Source: Dendrobium chrysotoxum (Eukaryota > Streptophyta > Magnoliopsida > Asparagales > Orchidaceae). Taken from it: 64,000 bases of DNA. Numbering within the stretch: position 1 is the first letter of the stretch; each line of letters opens with the position of its first letter. The notes beneath the pieces were generated by a model. That model was given only the letters and a program-made list of their open reading frames with translations. It was not told the DNA's origin and did no database searches. The position numbers and the translations under genes are program-made. Below, piece after piece: positions 11,258-23,800 of this stretch. Where the stretch lies: assembly GCA_019925795.1 (NCBI GenBank), contig CM034310.1, positions 19,612,764 to 19,676,763 on the forward strand, read 5' to 3'.

Positions 11258-11905
11258 GAGAATTTTAACTAGATTAGGTTCTGGATGAATTTTCAGATGG
11301 CAAATTAAGTTTTAGATAAGACACTACCCAGAGATTTTGCCCTCATTTTGTGAGGACTTTATGATCTGAGTTCTGGTTTCCTAAAGGCGCAAGCCCCTAT
11401 AGTTAATTACCCCTCCTGATAATGAGAGAGAACTTTTGATTAAGGCTAGTCGTTAAAGAGGTTACATAGGTTGTACATCCAGCATATAATAGCAACAGTT
11501 TTAGGGTTTGGATTTGATTTTATGATTTGAAATTTATCACCATGAACTTAAAACTAGTGGTTGGGGGGGGGGGGGGGGGGGGGGGGGGATGAAGAAGAGC
11601 CCGATCAAGATCCCATGGTTCCGTCATCCCGGCTGTCATGATCCCTGGTCTACTTAGTCAGAGGAGATAGTCGACCCAACCTGATAGAAGGTACCTTATT
11701 GGTAGCCATGGGTTGCTTTATCTAAGAAGACCTTGTAGACCTGGGGTGGTGTTTGTCTAAGGGGATATCTGAACCCACCTTAGCTGACAGAGGGCTTTAT
11801 GCCTATCGAATATATCCTATGATTCATCGCTTAAGGGTTTGACGCCGTTAGGGAACATACGTGCTTTGGCCGTGATCGTAATATAATGGTGCCATTTTGT
11901 AGCAA
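11258..11905 (+). repeat. Right arm of the 0.7-kb inverted repeat
   Basis: Reverse-complement counterpart of 1-692. The position matching window base 1 is near 11897, so the repeat unit may extend further right, to about 12060. The right arm carries a G tract (11563-11588) at a point where the left arm has only a short GGGAG-type sequence. The DEG5-like exons, the LINE and Tat element C1 all lie between the two arms. Confidence 0.7.
11563..11588 (+). repeat. Homopolymer of 26 G
   Basis: An uninterrupted run of G directly after AAACTAGTGGTT, inside the inverted-repeat arm. Length may be affected by sequencing error. Confidence 0.9.
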
Positions 11906-12060
11906 AATCACCAGATTTGAGGGCACGTGCCACATCCCTGCTAGCAATGGATTCTTTGAGGATGAATCTTAACGATACATCCGACACACATTTGCTCTTT
12001 GTGAGCTGAGATTAATTTCAAATTTATCACCCCCGACAAACGGTTGTGGGAGGTGGATGA

Positions 12061-13600
12061 TTTTTAGTTTTAGGTTTTTTTATGTTATATGTTTCATTTT
12101 AAGAATTCCATCTTTTATTGGTTTTGAGATTTGACCCCTCCGATTGAGATTTCCTGTCAACGCGGCCATCATCGGAGTGACGTTAAAGTCACTTGTATTT
12201 TTTTATAGGAATTTGGGAGGCACTTTATGACTCAAGTCAGGTCGACTCTAGTCCTTTCGAGGAGGATAAAACTTGAATTTAAATCTGTGTAGCATTCTCA
12301 GACCATTGGATTTTAAAATCATATGCAGCGGTCAGAGCACATGCGGGTGTAGTATTCGACCCTGCGCAACATTTTCGGACATTTGTATTTATAACTTTAA
12401 CATGTTTGTCGGAGCATATGCAGGGTGTCTGTACTTCAGTTTAGAGAGTCATATTTAATACATAAGAGAGAATTTTAAAATATTTAAATATGATCTATTT
12501 GCGCAAGCGATTTTATTTAGAAAATGCTGGGATTTCTTTTAAAGACCAACGAATGCCTTCTGTCCACTTGTACACATGTTGCGGATCCGGTGGCATAAAA
12601 GCTTTTTAGCTTCAATTCTTGCATATATAAAAGATGTATTATTTAGTTCACTTTGACTCTTTAAAGTGTCATTTAGCATAGCTCTTAGAGGGTATTTGCT
12701 CAATAAGTATTAGGAGATCATGCTCGTGTTCGTAGGAGAATTATCTTGCTCGCTACAAGTTCCCCTATTCTCTCCCATAGGTGATCTAATTTGTTCGATA
12801 CAAGCCTCTTGTTCTTGCTCAAAAAGTTGTTAGAGCTGTTCAGTTGGAGAGCTTTTAGAGATCTTTGAGGTTGTTTATTGGAGAGAGTTTTATTGCTTGG
12901 AGAGCTTTGGAGAGCCGTTAGTTGATTAATTTGTACATAGGTTGGATAGTGACAACATTGATTTCTTACATTTATTTTATTGTATGTGCATTAATTAATT
13001 AGATTAATTAATTTAATTAAAGTTAAATGTTCAATTCTTTAATTTCAAATTTCATATGTTTGAATGTATTTTAAAATTATAATTATTTAAGTTCAAATTT
13101 TAATTTTAATCAATGTTTGGTTTATTCAAGTTTGATTGATTTTAAATTTAAGTTAAAGTTGACATTATAATTTGAAATTATTTAATTATTTAAATTAAAT
13201 TAGTTAATTAATTTAATTAATTAAGAGATTTGTTTAATTTTAAATTAAAGTTTTAGTTTTTGATTTTAATTTAAGTTTCAAATCAATTGCTCAATCAGAT
13301 TTATGAATCAGCCAACATGGATTTAATTGATTACACATCAGTTAGTAGGAATTATTAAATTGATTTAATCATTATATTATTTAATTAATTCTATATTTTT
13401 AATTCAATTTAAATTAGCCTATTTAAATGAGTTGATGAGTTATCCAATTTATTTATTAAAAGATATTATTGTTAAGATTTAAATTAAGTTAAAACTTTAA
13501 TTAAATTTAAATTGAATTTTAAATTAATTGTTTAATCATTTTAATTTATCAATTAAATTAATATCATGATCAATTTAATTAATAAAATCTGTGTTTGTTT
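12061..13600. other. Unassigned, strongly A/T-rich DNA
   Basis: From about 12960 the sequence is dominated by AATTAA, TTTAATT and TTTAAATT words. No gene or element end is recognised. The short plus-strand frame at 12273-12458 has no family resemblance. Confidence 0.4.
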
Positions 13601-13644
13601 CCAAAATTCACATAAGTCTAGGATTTTCAAGAAAATTTCGGCAG

Positions 13645-13676
13645 CCTCCCGGCGTCCCCTCCCCAGCGCCGGGAGG
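13645..13676. other. Perfect 10-bp GC-rich hairpin
   Basis: CCTCCCGGCG (13645-13654) and CGCCGGGAGG (13667-13676) enclose a 12-nt pyrimidine-rich loop. It sits in an island of higher GC (13640-13850) within A/T-rich surroundings. No T tract follows that would suggest a Pol III terminator. Confidence 0.7.
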
Positions 13677-13884
13677 TAAAGAGGGCATTTGCCCTTTTAG
13701 CTCGATTTTACTAGAGCGAATCAACGGTGAGGAGATTGGGAGAGCAATTGAGTCTATTAGTGTCTGCGCTCCCTCGGTCAGATCAGATCAACAACCGAGG
13801 GCTTCGGGGGACCGAATCAACCCCGAGACTTCCTTCAAATCTTCTCACCTGTTTTGAAAATCCTCACATTTCTCTCTTTTTTTA

Positions 13885-14055
13885 TTTTATTAAAATAATA
13901 AATATATTATAATATAATAAATATATTATGATATAATACATTTATTATAATATAACATAATATATGTTATAATATTATAATATAATATATAATATAACAT
14001 GATATTATATATTATATTAATATAACAAAATACTATATATTATATACTTATAACA
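13885..14055. repeat. TA-rich low-complexity block
   Basis: Almost only A and T, built of ATATAAT, TATATTAT and ATAATATA words. It separates the GC island from the next moderately GC-rich stretch. Confidence 0.9.
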
Positions 14056-14544
14056 TCAGAGGAAGCCCGATTGGGCTAGGTCACGCACGGGTGCTACTCG
14101 GGTTCGACGGTTGAGGCAGGTCGGCCGACGGCGGAGGCGGCAGGCTGCTCTATGGCACGGGTGAGAGGCACACCCAATGATTAAGGTCAGCATGTTGGAG
14201 TCATGACCGGAGATGGAAGAGGAGGTTGGCTTCAGTGTTGGGTGTAGGCATGGATGAGGAGCAGAGGGCTAGAATCGATCGAAGCAGGGGGAGGCTGGGG
14301 TCGGCCGGTGAGTTCGACGGTAAAAGGATCAAAATCAAGCCTCGGTTTCACCTCTATAAGTCTCCAAAATCTCTTCTCTCTCTCTCATTTCTATATGTGT
14401 GAGTCCTGAATGAGGAAGCTTTCGTGTCTTTGAGGAAGTTGTGTATCGTAGGGGAGAACATGGGCAACGGTTGTGTCCGATCATGGGGAGCATTAGGTTG
14501 AGTCGTGGGGTGGTTGAGTGTGGTCATGGGTGACTCATTACATG
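14056..14544. other. GC-richer unassigned segment left of Tat element C2
   Basis: Contains GGTCGGCCGACGGCGG-type sequence near 14130 and a CT run near 14371. It may be the 3' LTR of C2, since it lies outside the presumed polypurine tract, but I see no matching copy elsewhere in the window to confirm this. The 79-codon minus-strand frame at 14354-14593 shows no known domain. Confidence 0.3.
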
Positions 14545-15750
14545 TCAATAAATACCCCCCAACAAATATGATATGTGCTTTATAGTAGATCATGTTTGTT
14601 GCAAACTAGTTGACCCCATGGATCTCAAAAATTAGATTTTAGATGTTATGTAGAGGGTCTTTTAGATAACCCTGATTTATCTTCTCGATTTGTCAAGCAT
14701 AGAATATATCTTCTACCATAGCCTTGTGCTTTTATGGGCTTGATAAAGAATTTATATCGGTGACCTAAACTCTTTAGATTGATATTAGGTTGGTGGAAAA
14801 TAGTCATCTGTCTAGGACTTTATGCATGGAGGACTTTGATGATTAAAACATTCCCTTAGTTAATCCTAAGACTTTATAAGAACTGTGGGATGACTTCTTC
14901 GGTCCTAAGCTTTGTGCTTTATCAGACATGCTGAAGAAGAGAAGCTCCTTCGATCTTAGCTTTGTGCTTGATAGATTTAATGAAGGAATAATGCCTCTAA
15001 CTTGATAAAAGTTTTAATTGTGGTTTGGTGCCTTTGAGTTGATTGAGAATCTTCTCCTGAATTTTGCCTCAATCCATTTATTAGTTGAGAAAATCTTCTA
15101 ATGCTTTGGTTTGTTAAACTTGATAAATATTGAACTTGATAGTATTTGTCATCAGGCTAACAAAACAGGTGCTTTCCTACTATGACCTCTTATCATAGCT
15201 TGTTGAGTAAGTAAAGCTATCAGTGACTCTGCTGTATATAGACTTGTTGAGACTGATATTATACCTATTTGAGCACTTGACTTGTATTATAACAACTCAT
15301 ACTTATCAAATTTGATTTATTGAAGTTATTAGACCAAAAGTCTTTTCATTTGAACTTCAGGATTTTAACAAATTTAAAGATGAATCTTCAACATTTATGA
15401 TGATCATATATTTATTTGCTTGAAGGCACCAACTTCTGCCCTGTATTTATATCATGATAGTTTCATGAATGATTTTTAAATATTTATTTTGGGGATGATG
15501 TTAACCCAAATAAATATTTAAAATGCCCTATGTCTTAAAGGGAACTTTCAACTGTCATTTGATTTTTAGTATTTTTAAACTTAAAAATGCCCCTGTCTTA
15601 TAGGAGAATTTCTAAGACATCTTAGAAATAGTTTCTTTCTTTGTAAGGGAATGATCTTCAACTTACTTTTCTAAGAATAGTTTTCAGATATCCCCCATGG
15701 ATCGGGGGCATAGGTCATCGACCTTCCATATCGATGAGTTGATAGGCTCC

Positions 15751-16800
15751 TCATTGGTACACCTTCTCCATGATAAAAGGGCCTTCCCAATTCAGTTCAA
15801 ATTTACCACAAATTTTTTGGTGTGGGATAGTTGGTCTTCTTAGCACAAGGACCAATTTTCTTTCTTGAAATGCTCGATGGCGTACCATACAGTCGAAAAA
15901 TTTCACCATTCTCACAATTCTCAGTCGATAAATTTTTAAATTTTTTTGGGCTTGGAGTCTGACTTCATCCAGTGCATCAAGCTCTTCCATTAGTAGGCGA
16001 GCATTCTATTCTTCCGTGAGGTCGTACTGATGAAGTGATGGCAACTCAATTTCGAGTGAAAGTACTGCTTTAGCTCTAAACACCAATGAATAAGGGGTTA
16101 CTTTCATTGGTGTCTTATATGTAGTACGATATGCCCACAATGCTTCTGCCAGCTTAGGATGTCATTCTCTTTTATTTTTGGTGAGAATTTTTTTGAGCAG
16201 CTTTACGAATATTTTGTTGAAGGCTTCTGCTAATCTATTTGCTCTTGGATTATATATTAATAAATATCGCCAATCAATTTTTTGTCGCTCAATAAATTTA
16301 TAAATCTTAGTACTTTTAAAAGCTGAATAGTTGTCTAAGATTATGTGACATGGTACACCAAATCTGTAGATAATATTATGAGTAAAGAAATGAATCACGT
16401 GATTAGCAGTGACTTCTTTGAAAGGAACTACTTTAGTCTATTTAGAAAAATAGTTTAATGCTGTTAATATAAAATGGCGTCCAGCAGATGATGGTGGATC
16501 GATTGGCCCTATTACATCTGTCTCCCAACATTCAAATGGCCAAAATGTTATAGTGGGATGTAAAGGATTTGGAGGTTCATGTATAATATTACCATTAATT
16601 TGATATTCATAACATATATCTGCATGATTGGTGCAGTCCTTTACCATTGATGGAAAGTAATAATCCATTCTTTTAATTTTAATGGCCATTTTAGGACCCG
16701 ATTGATGTGCACCACATAGTCCTTCATGAACTTCAGAAATAACTTTATCAACTTTATCTCTCCCTAAACTTCATAGCCATATTTGATCGAACGATCTTTG
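15751..16800 (-). pseudogene. Integrase of Tat element C2, decayed
   Basis: Frame 16438-16689 carries the zinc-binding N-terminal region (YYFPSMVKDCTNHADICYEY) with tyrosine in place of the last cysteine of HHCC, then the start of the catalytic core (CWETDVIGPIDPPS, containing the first catalytic aspartate). Frame 16162-16398 has GVPCHIILDNYSAFKS, the second aspartate region, and NGLAEA-like NRLAEAFNKI, the glutamate region. Frame 15751-15990 is the C-terminal domain ending KFELNWEGPF. The frames are separated by stops, so no enzyme is made. Confidence 0.75.
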
Positions 16801-17041
16801 ATATAGCGTATTATTGATAAACATATATCTTAATGCTATCTTTTTTATCTACGTAGCTAATGATTTATCTACAGGAAGTTTTCTTTCTCTGAAGTAGTCG
16901 ATGAAAGGCTACCTCCAGTCATCTTGCTCTTCAACTTCTCAGTACTCGACGAGTGTTGACATTGATTAGTACCGATTTGTCATTCATGCTCATCATTTCT
17001 TTAGTAAGTTTTGCTAAAAAATCTGTTTTACTATTATGAGC

Positions 17042-17398
17042 TCAAAATGCTTGAATCAATATAACATTTGTAATTTGCTTCATGAGTTTGAGAACTCGTC
17101 TATGACAGTAAACCAGCCCAAGCTTGCTGATTTTATAAATACCGAGTACTTGATTTATAACAAGTTGAGAATCACCAAAAATTCTGAGATTTTGAATTTC
17201 TATTGAAATAGCGATCTCGAGACTCGCTATTAAGGCTTCATATTCTACTTTATTGTTAGTTTTGGGTTCAGTTAGACCAAATGAGTATCTCATTATCCCT
17301 CCATTAGGTGCTGTAAAGATAAGATCGACACCAATTTGAACTTTGGGGAGGTTCAGAGGTTGGGCGGGTTTAATTGATGATGCACCATTAAAATACAT
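17042..17398 (-). pseudogene. Second (archaeal-like) RNase H domain of Tat element C2
   Basis: 118 codons with MYFNGASS (YFDGAS in relatives, so the first catalytic aspartate is replaced by asparagine), NNKVEYEALIASLEIA and LRIFGDSQLVINQV. This is the extra RNase H that marks the Tat clade, between the first RNase H and integrase. The loss of the first aspartate and the surrounding stops indicate an inactive copy. Confidence 0.75.
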
Positions 17399-17579
17399 TT
17401 CTCATATTTGTGATTCTTCTCCTTCTAGAACAAATAGGATTTATTCATCGAGCAGATCATCATTGAGCGGTGAGTCTATAAGAACGGAATGTGCTTCAAG
17501 AAAATTTGCTAAAACTTGCCCTTTCACAGCTTTTTGTGGAATATATGTGATATCAAACTATAGAAGTATCACTGTCCAC

Positions 17580-17906
17580 TTGGCTAGTTGACCTATCAAC
17601 GTTGGTCTTATCATCAAAAACTTCAACAGATCGATCATTGATATCAGTGTAATTTTATGAGACAATATATAGTGGTAAAGTTTTTGAACTGTGAAAATCA
17701 ATGCTAGACAATACTTCTTAATTTGAGAGTAACATATTTTGCTCTAGTCAACCTTAGACTGATGTAGTAGAGTGTATTTTCTTTGCCTTCTTCGTTGTGT
17801 TAAGCTAGCAATGCTCCAAGCGACTCTTCCAATGCTGCGGTGTATAAAATAAAAGGCTTCCCTAGAATTGGTGCTGTAAGAATAGGTGGGCTTAACAGGC
17901 ATCTCT
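17580..17906 (-). pseudogene. First RNase H domain of Tat element C2 (N-terminal part)
   Basis: The minus strand near 17800-17890 reads LLSPPILTAPILGKPFILY and then LEESLGALLA, the linker and start of the RT-associated RNase H of Ty3/gypsy. Element B interrupts the coding sequence exactly here; the preceding codons continue at 40333 on the other side. Confidence 0.65.
17902..17906. repeat. Target-site duplication of element B, left copy (TCTCT)
   Basis: TCTCT directly precedes the LTR start TATTGC. The same pentamer follows the 3' LTR at 40333-40337. Confidence 0.9.
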
Positions 17907-19742
17907 TATTGCAATCCAGGATCCTTGGCACTTGATTTTAATGATGAAAAATAATATTAACTGAATTACTATGTTATTTCTTAAAAATTATAAATATTTA
18001 TTTTTATCTGTGAGCACTAATATTTCAGGTAAGATACACATTACTCAAGACTGTTGGAGACTCAAGACTGGGTAGAATAGGATGTAAAAGAATTTATATT
18101 TTATACTTTCTTTAATTTTTTATTTTTTGAGTCTACCATAAAAGAGTGTATATAAATGGGATGAGCATGCACACACACACACACACAAGGGGAGAGTTTC
18201 TTATTTTTTTAAGTAATTTTTTTTTAAGAAGAACATACTGTACGATTTTTAATCGTACTATACGATCTATCATTAAAATTTAGGCTTAATGGCTAATTTT
18301 CAATGATTAGTTTGTGAACTAATTGTACTGTACGATTATGATAGAACTGTATAATTTATTTCCATCTGAAAACCCTAGTCGCCAGCATAGTTTAGGTAAG
18401 ATTTTAAATTTAATTTTTTGAACTAATCGTATTGTACGATCCTAATTGTACTATATGATCATTTGAAAACTTGCCAAAATTATTCCCCATAATCAGGCAA
18501 TTAAATCTTAGTTTCTTAATTATCATCGATCGTACTATATGATATGAATCATACTGTATGAACTACAGAGACAATTTTTGGTCGTCCCATATATCATACT
18601 AGATGAAACCATAGTTTTTTGAACTTTCATCCCGGACAATATTTATATTGTACAGGATGATAGCCTAAATTAAACTAATCATACTGTAGGAAGTGTACAG
18701 TGTAAGACGATTTATAGAGATGAATTTCAGTCTTCCCATAAATCATCCCGTACGAACAGGTGAAATTAAAACGATAGTCCAGTACGATCTCGCAATCATA
18801 CTATACGATGTTCGTAAAATCTGTGAACTATTCATCTACCTTCATATTGGATGGAACTTATTTTGAACTGATCGTACTGTACGATATTAGATCATACTGT
18901 GTGAATAGTATCATCTAAATTAAATCATTAGGGTTTTTAGAAGCCTAATTTAAATAGGAGTTTTTCTTATTCAGAGAGGTTGTTGCTGAAGTTGTTCTTA
19001 TTGCTGTGTAAAGAAGAGGAGCATGAGAATTGAAGGGACTCTTGAGAGGCAGCTTTTGGAAAGATCCAGGGTTTGTAAGAGGAAGGAGAAGGTGAGCTTG
19101 AGCATGAGGGAGAAGGAGTGTGAGGGGATCATACAGTTGCTCTGAGCTAGCTGCACGCTTGCTCCTCCTGTGGCCTTGGTTAGTCTTGTGGAAGCTCTCT
19201 ACAGAGAGAGGCTTCAAGGTCAACGTCCTCGAGATTCTCTGTCTTCTCCTGGAAGAAGAAAAAGGAGAAGGTCCGCTGCCATCACCTAGAGGGTAATATA
19301 GTGTCTGATACTCTGCCATATTGGGGAAGGTGAAAGTAAGTTTTATAAATGCTTCTTCGCCTTGCTATGGGAGAAAAAGGAGAGTCAACTTTTAGTAGTG
19401 CAACTCTCAGAGTGGAGGACTCCGAGGAGTGGATGTAGGTCAAGTGACCGAACCACTATAAAATTTTCTGGTGTATTTTTTTCCATTTTTTGCATTTTAT
19501 TTTTCTTGCATTTATTTTCTATATTAACTACTTGGTGAAAAATTTGATTCTAGCTTTTTATTGTGAGATTTAAAATTGTTTCAGCACTATTTTAATCATG
19601 TATGAATCATTAGCATTCATATTTGACTAGTTAAGCTTTATTTTAAAAAATTTAAAAAATCCTCTAAAACTAGAACTCGTGTTTAGGATTTATTTTTTAA
19701 AATACCAATTCACCCTCTCTCTTGGCGCATCTCGTACTTTCA
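17907..19742 (+). repeat. 5' LTR of element B
   Basis: 1836 bp, starting TATTGCAATCC and ending CTCGTACTTTCA. U3 contains an (AC)n run (18171-18187) and an array of ATCGTACTGTACGAT-type palindromes (18236-18910), then a TATA-like TTTAAATAGG near 18949-18958. Downstream lies the conserved CACTATAAAA segment near 19456. The 124-codon minus-strand frame (18945-19319) is antisense to this LTR and has no known domain. Confidence 0.9.
18236..18910 (+). repeat. Palindrome array in U3 of the element B 5' LTR
   Basis: Repeated half-sites ATCGTAC and GTACGAT, joined by a central base as ATCGTACTGTACGAT or singly, with many CG-to-CA or CG-to-TG derivatives such as ATCATACTGTATGA. Clear examples are near 18240, 18538, 18797 and 18867-18887. 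The array ends about 40 bp before the TATA-like box. Confidence 0.85.
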
Positions 19743-19744
19743 TT

Positions 19745-19756
19745 TGGTATCAGAAT
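19745..19756 (+). promoter_or_regulatory. Primer-binding site of element B
   Basis: TGGTATCAGAAT, two bases after the LTR, is complementary to the 3' end of initiator tRNA-Met as in most plant copia elements (TGGTATCAGAGC); the last bases are altered. Confidence 0.85.
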
Positions 19757-19801
19757 GGGGTTTCAAAATAATATTTTAGAAAACCTAAAAACACATAATC
19801 C

Positions 19802-20790
19802 ATGGCATAGTTCTGTAACTGTAATACTGCGGAGGGTTATTCAATAACCCGTCCACCCTTATTTGATAATATACCATTTAACTTTTGGAAAATTTGCATG
19901 CCTATGTTTTTATAATCTATAAACTATTGTATGTGGATGTTGGTTCAAGAAGGTTACTCTGCACCTTTTCATCTGACGAATGGTGTTAAAATTATTTTAA
20001 TATTTATTAAATGGAGTAATGAGGATAGGGAACTCGCATAATTAAATGCAAAATGTATGAATTGTTTTTCTTTTGCGCATTAAAATCAGAAGACTATATA
20101 CGAGTGTCTACTTGTAGTACTGGTAAGGAGATCTGGGATAGATTGTGTATCACGTATGAAGGAACCAATAAAGTTAAACAGTCTATGCTAAATATACTAC
20201 TACATGATTATAAACTCTTTCACATGAAACCTAGCAAGACTGTATCTGAAATGTACACTAGATTCACCCAGATAGTGACATCCTTACATGCTCTAGGAAG
20301 AGAGTTATCTAATTCTAAAAAAGTTAATAAAATTTTGAGATGTTTTCCTAGCTCTTACGATACAAAAATAACTATAATAACTGAGTCCAAAGATTTAAAT
20401 ATTTTTTTAATTGACAATTTGCTTGGGTTGCTCATTGCCTACAAGCAAGGAATGAGTCAATGGAAAAAATATGCAGAAGAAAAGAAGGAGCGAACTGTGG
20501 CTCTAAAAGTGAATAATTCAAAAAGTGATAGCTCTATAGTAGAGGAAGATGATGACATAGCCTTGATGACTCATCAGTTCAAGAATTTTCTGAAAAGAAA
20601 GCAACGGTATCATCAAAACAACTAGAACATAGGTAAAAGCTCAAAGAATACTGAAGTTGCATCTGACATAATTTGCTTTGAGTGCAGGAAACCAGATCAT
20701 CTCCGAGTTGATTGCCCCAACGTAAAGACTCACCCAACTAAGGAGAAGGGCGAGGAGAAGTCAAAGTATAAGAAGGGCAAATTAAAAATA
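19802..20790 (+). pseudogene. gag of element B, decayed
   Basis: Homologous to the gag of element D from the ATG on, but codon 3 is TAG and further stops interrupt it (for example at 20623). The open part 20053-20625 covers the UBN2-type capsid region (SRLNILLHDY-like and MKPSKTVSEMYTRFTQIV). The zinc knuckle CFECRKPDHLRVDC (about 20671-20730) still has all four ligands. It would form the virus-like particle shell and bind RNA. Confidence 0.8.
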
Positions 20791-20859
20791 TAAAAAGCTT
20801 TTTGGGCCTACTCTGCTTTAAAATCATCAGAAGAAGAAGCAGAGGAGGAGGTAACTAAT

Positions 20860-23800
20860 TTGTGTCTTATGACTAACGATAACATTGAACAATCATATCA
20901 AGATGACGTATGTCAACTCTCTTATGATGAACTGTTAGTTATTTCTGAAAAAATTCATAACTCATATAGAAAGCTAAAGAAAATGCATACTAGTCTTAAC
21001 AATAATTTTAATTCTTTACAAAAAGAGCATGCTAGTTTAGTTAAAGAACATTTTGATTTGAATAGAAATCACATCTCCCTACTTGATGAATTTGATACAT
21101 TAAATAAGAAGCATGTTGAATTAACCGTTGCACATGAATCATTGAAATCATCACATGTTGAACTAGAAAATATATTTAAGGAATTAGAAGAACTTGCATT
21201 TCAACTAGATAGCAATGAGCATACATTAAAATGAGAAGTATTAAGCTATGAAAGTGCAAATGAATACTTAAGAGCAAAAGTGATTGCATTGGAAAATAAT
21301 AAACCATTACTCTCACGTGTCCAATGGGATAATCCCTCTACATTACATGCATCACACAAACTTAGGAAGAGGCACCATCACCCATATAGGTTAGTGAACC
21401 CGTTTCCTAGTATTAGGTGTTACTCTTATGGCATGCTAGGTCACATAGCTCACACTTGCATAATTCACCATAGGACACATCTAATGTGGAGACCTAAGCT
21501 ACATTCATCACAGCATAACATGTATACATCTCATTCATTGAAGTATAAGGAGGAACCCAAAATCACATGGGTTCCCAAAACTAATCTTTGATTGACATTA
21601 TAGGGGAGCTCTCATAAAAGACTTAGTGAGAGCATGTGGTATATGAACAGTGGCTGCTCAAGACATATGACTGGAGACGTGAAGTAGTTCATGACACTAG
21701 AGGTCAGGTTAGGAGACAAGGTGACTTTAGGAGACAACACCACAAGAAAATTGGTGGGCTCAAGTATCATTGGAGATTCTAAAAATTTTGTAATTGAAAA
21801 TGTTCTTTTAGTTGATAGTTTAAAGCATAATTTGTTAAGTATTAGTCAATTGTGTGACAAGGGTTTTGACATAAAGTTTTTTTCCAATAAATACATGATT
21901 ATTTTAAACGATAAACTTATGTTAGAAGGAAAATAGATAAATAATGTCTATATGCTAGACCTAAATTGCATTAAAAATACAAATCCTTTATGTTTGAAAA
22001 TAATAGCTGATGACTCTTGGCTATGTCATAGAAGACAATGCCATGCTAACATGAAAACACTTAAGAATATCACTCAGAAAGACCTAGTTAAAGGCATACC
22101 TAAGTTAGACTTCACTAAGGACCACCTATGTGATGCCTGCCAACTAGGAAAATAATTGAAATCATCATTTTTTTTAATCAAGGATATCAACACCACTAGG
22201 CCACTAGAAATTCTTCACATGGACCTATTTGGACCTGTTAGTATAGTTAGCCTAGGAGGGAAATCTTATGGATTTGTAATAGTGGATAACTACTCTAAAT
22301 TTACTTGGGTAAAATTTTTAGTACACAAGAATAAGTCATTTGAAGAGTTTAGAACCTTCTCTACTTGGATTCAAAGAAAATTAGGATGTAAAATCTCAAC
22401 AATCCATAGTGATTATGGTGGAGAATTTAAGAATGATAAGTTTGAATCGTTCTGTCAAGAGATAGGAATAGAACATAACTTCTTTGCCCCTAGGACTGCT
22501 CAGTAAAATGGAATAGCTGAGAGAAAGAATAGAACCTTGGTTGAAGTTGTTAGGTCAATGTTAGCTGAATACACTCTTTTTAAATATTTTTGGGCAGAAG
22601 CAGTGAATACTTTTTGTTATGTTTTAAATAGGATGAATGTTAGACCCAAACTTAATAAGAAACCTTATGAACTCCTTAAGGGTAGGACACCTAATCTCTC
22701 TCACTTAACACATTTTTGGATGCAAATACTTTATCTTAATTAATGGTAAGTCACCCTTAGGAAAACTTGATCCTAAATTTGATGAAGGCTTCTTCTTAGG
22801 CTTTTCATCGGTAGGTAAAGCCTATAAAATTTTTAAAAAGAGGACCCTTATAGTAGAAGAGTCTACCCATGTGGTATTTGATGAATCAAATAACACCTTT
22901 GAACCTAATCCTGAAGAAGAGGAAGTCGAGATCATTTAGGGGGTAGAAACCATTGCCATAGAAGATAGAGTAAAACCTTAGGAGTAATTGCCTAGAGATT
23001 GGAGATATTCTTCTAGTCATCCTAGAGAGTTGATCCTAGGAGACCCATCAGAAGGTGTAAAAAATAGGCATGAACTTAGGAAAGAAGTTAGTCATTCTAT
23101 ATTTATCTCCATGATTGAACCCACTAATATAAATCAAGCCTTAGGAGATGAATTCTGGATCCTAGCAATGCAAGAAGAGCTAAACCAATTTGTTATGAAT
23201 GATGTGTTGGAATTAGTTAAGAGACCTAAGGAATAATGTGTGGTTAGAACAAAGTTGGTCTTTAAAAAATAAGATGAATGACTCTAGAATAGTAGTGAGA
23301 AATAAAGCCAGATTAATAGCTAAGGGGTATAACTAAAATGAGAGAATGGACATTGAGGAAACCTTTATCCCAGTAGTCAGACTAGAAGCTATAAGAGTAC
23401 TCTTAGCCTTTGCTTACTTCAAGGGTTTTAAACTATATCAAATAGACGTTAAGAGTGCTTTCCTAATGGGGTAATCAAAGAAGATGTTTATGTTGAGAAA
23501 CCCCCTATATTTAAAAACTCATAATTTCCAAATCATGTATTTAAATTAAAAAAGGCACTGTATGGGTTAAAGCAAGCACTTAGAGCCTGGTATGAAAGAC
23601 TTAGCACATTGCTACTAGATAAAGGCTTTGTTATAGGTAGTGTGGACACGGCCCTCTTCTTAAAAAAGGTTGAAGATGAGATACTCATTATTCCGATTTA
23701 TATATATGACATCTTATTTGGATCTTCAGAGAAAACTTTATATGATGAATTTTTAAAAATAATGAGTGCTGAGTTCGAAATGAGCATGATGGGAGAACTT

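Noticed and set aside
13645..13676. tRNA or small RNA gene at the GC hairpin
   Set aside because: No cloverleaf, no A and B boxes and no terminator T tract.
18945..19319. 124-codon minus-strand gene
   Set aside because: It lies antisense in the R/U5 part of LTR B, has no known domain and is not conserved as a frame in the 3' LTR.
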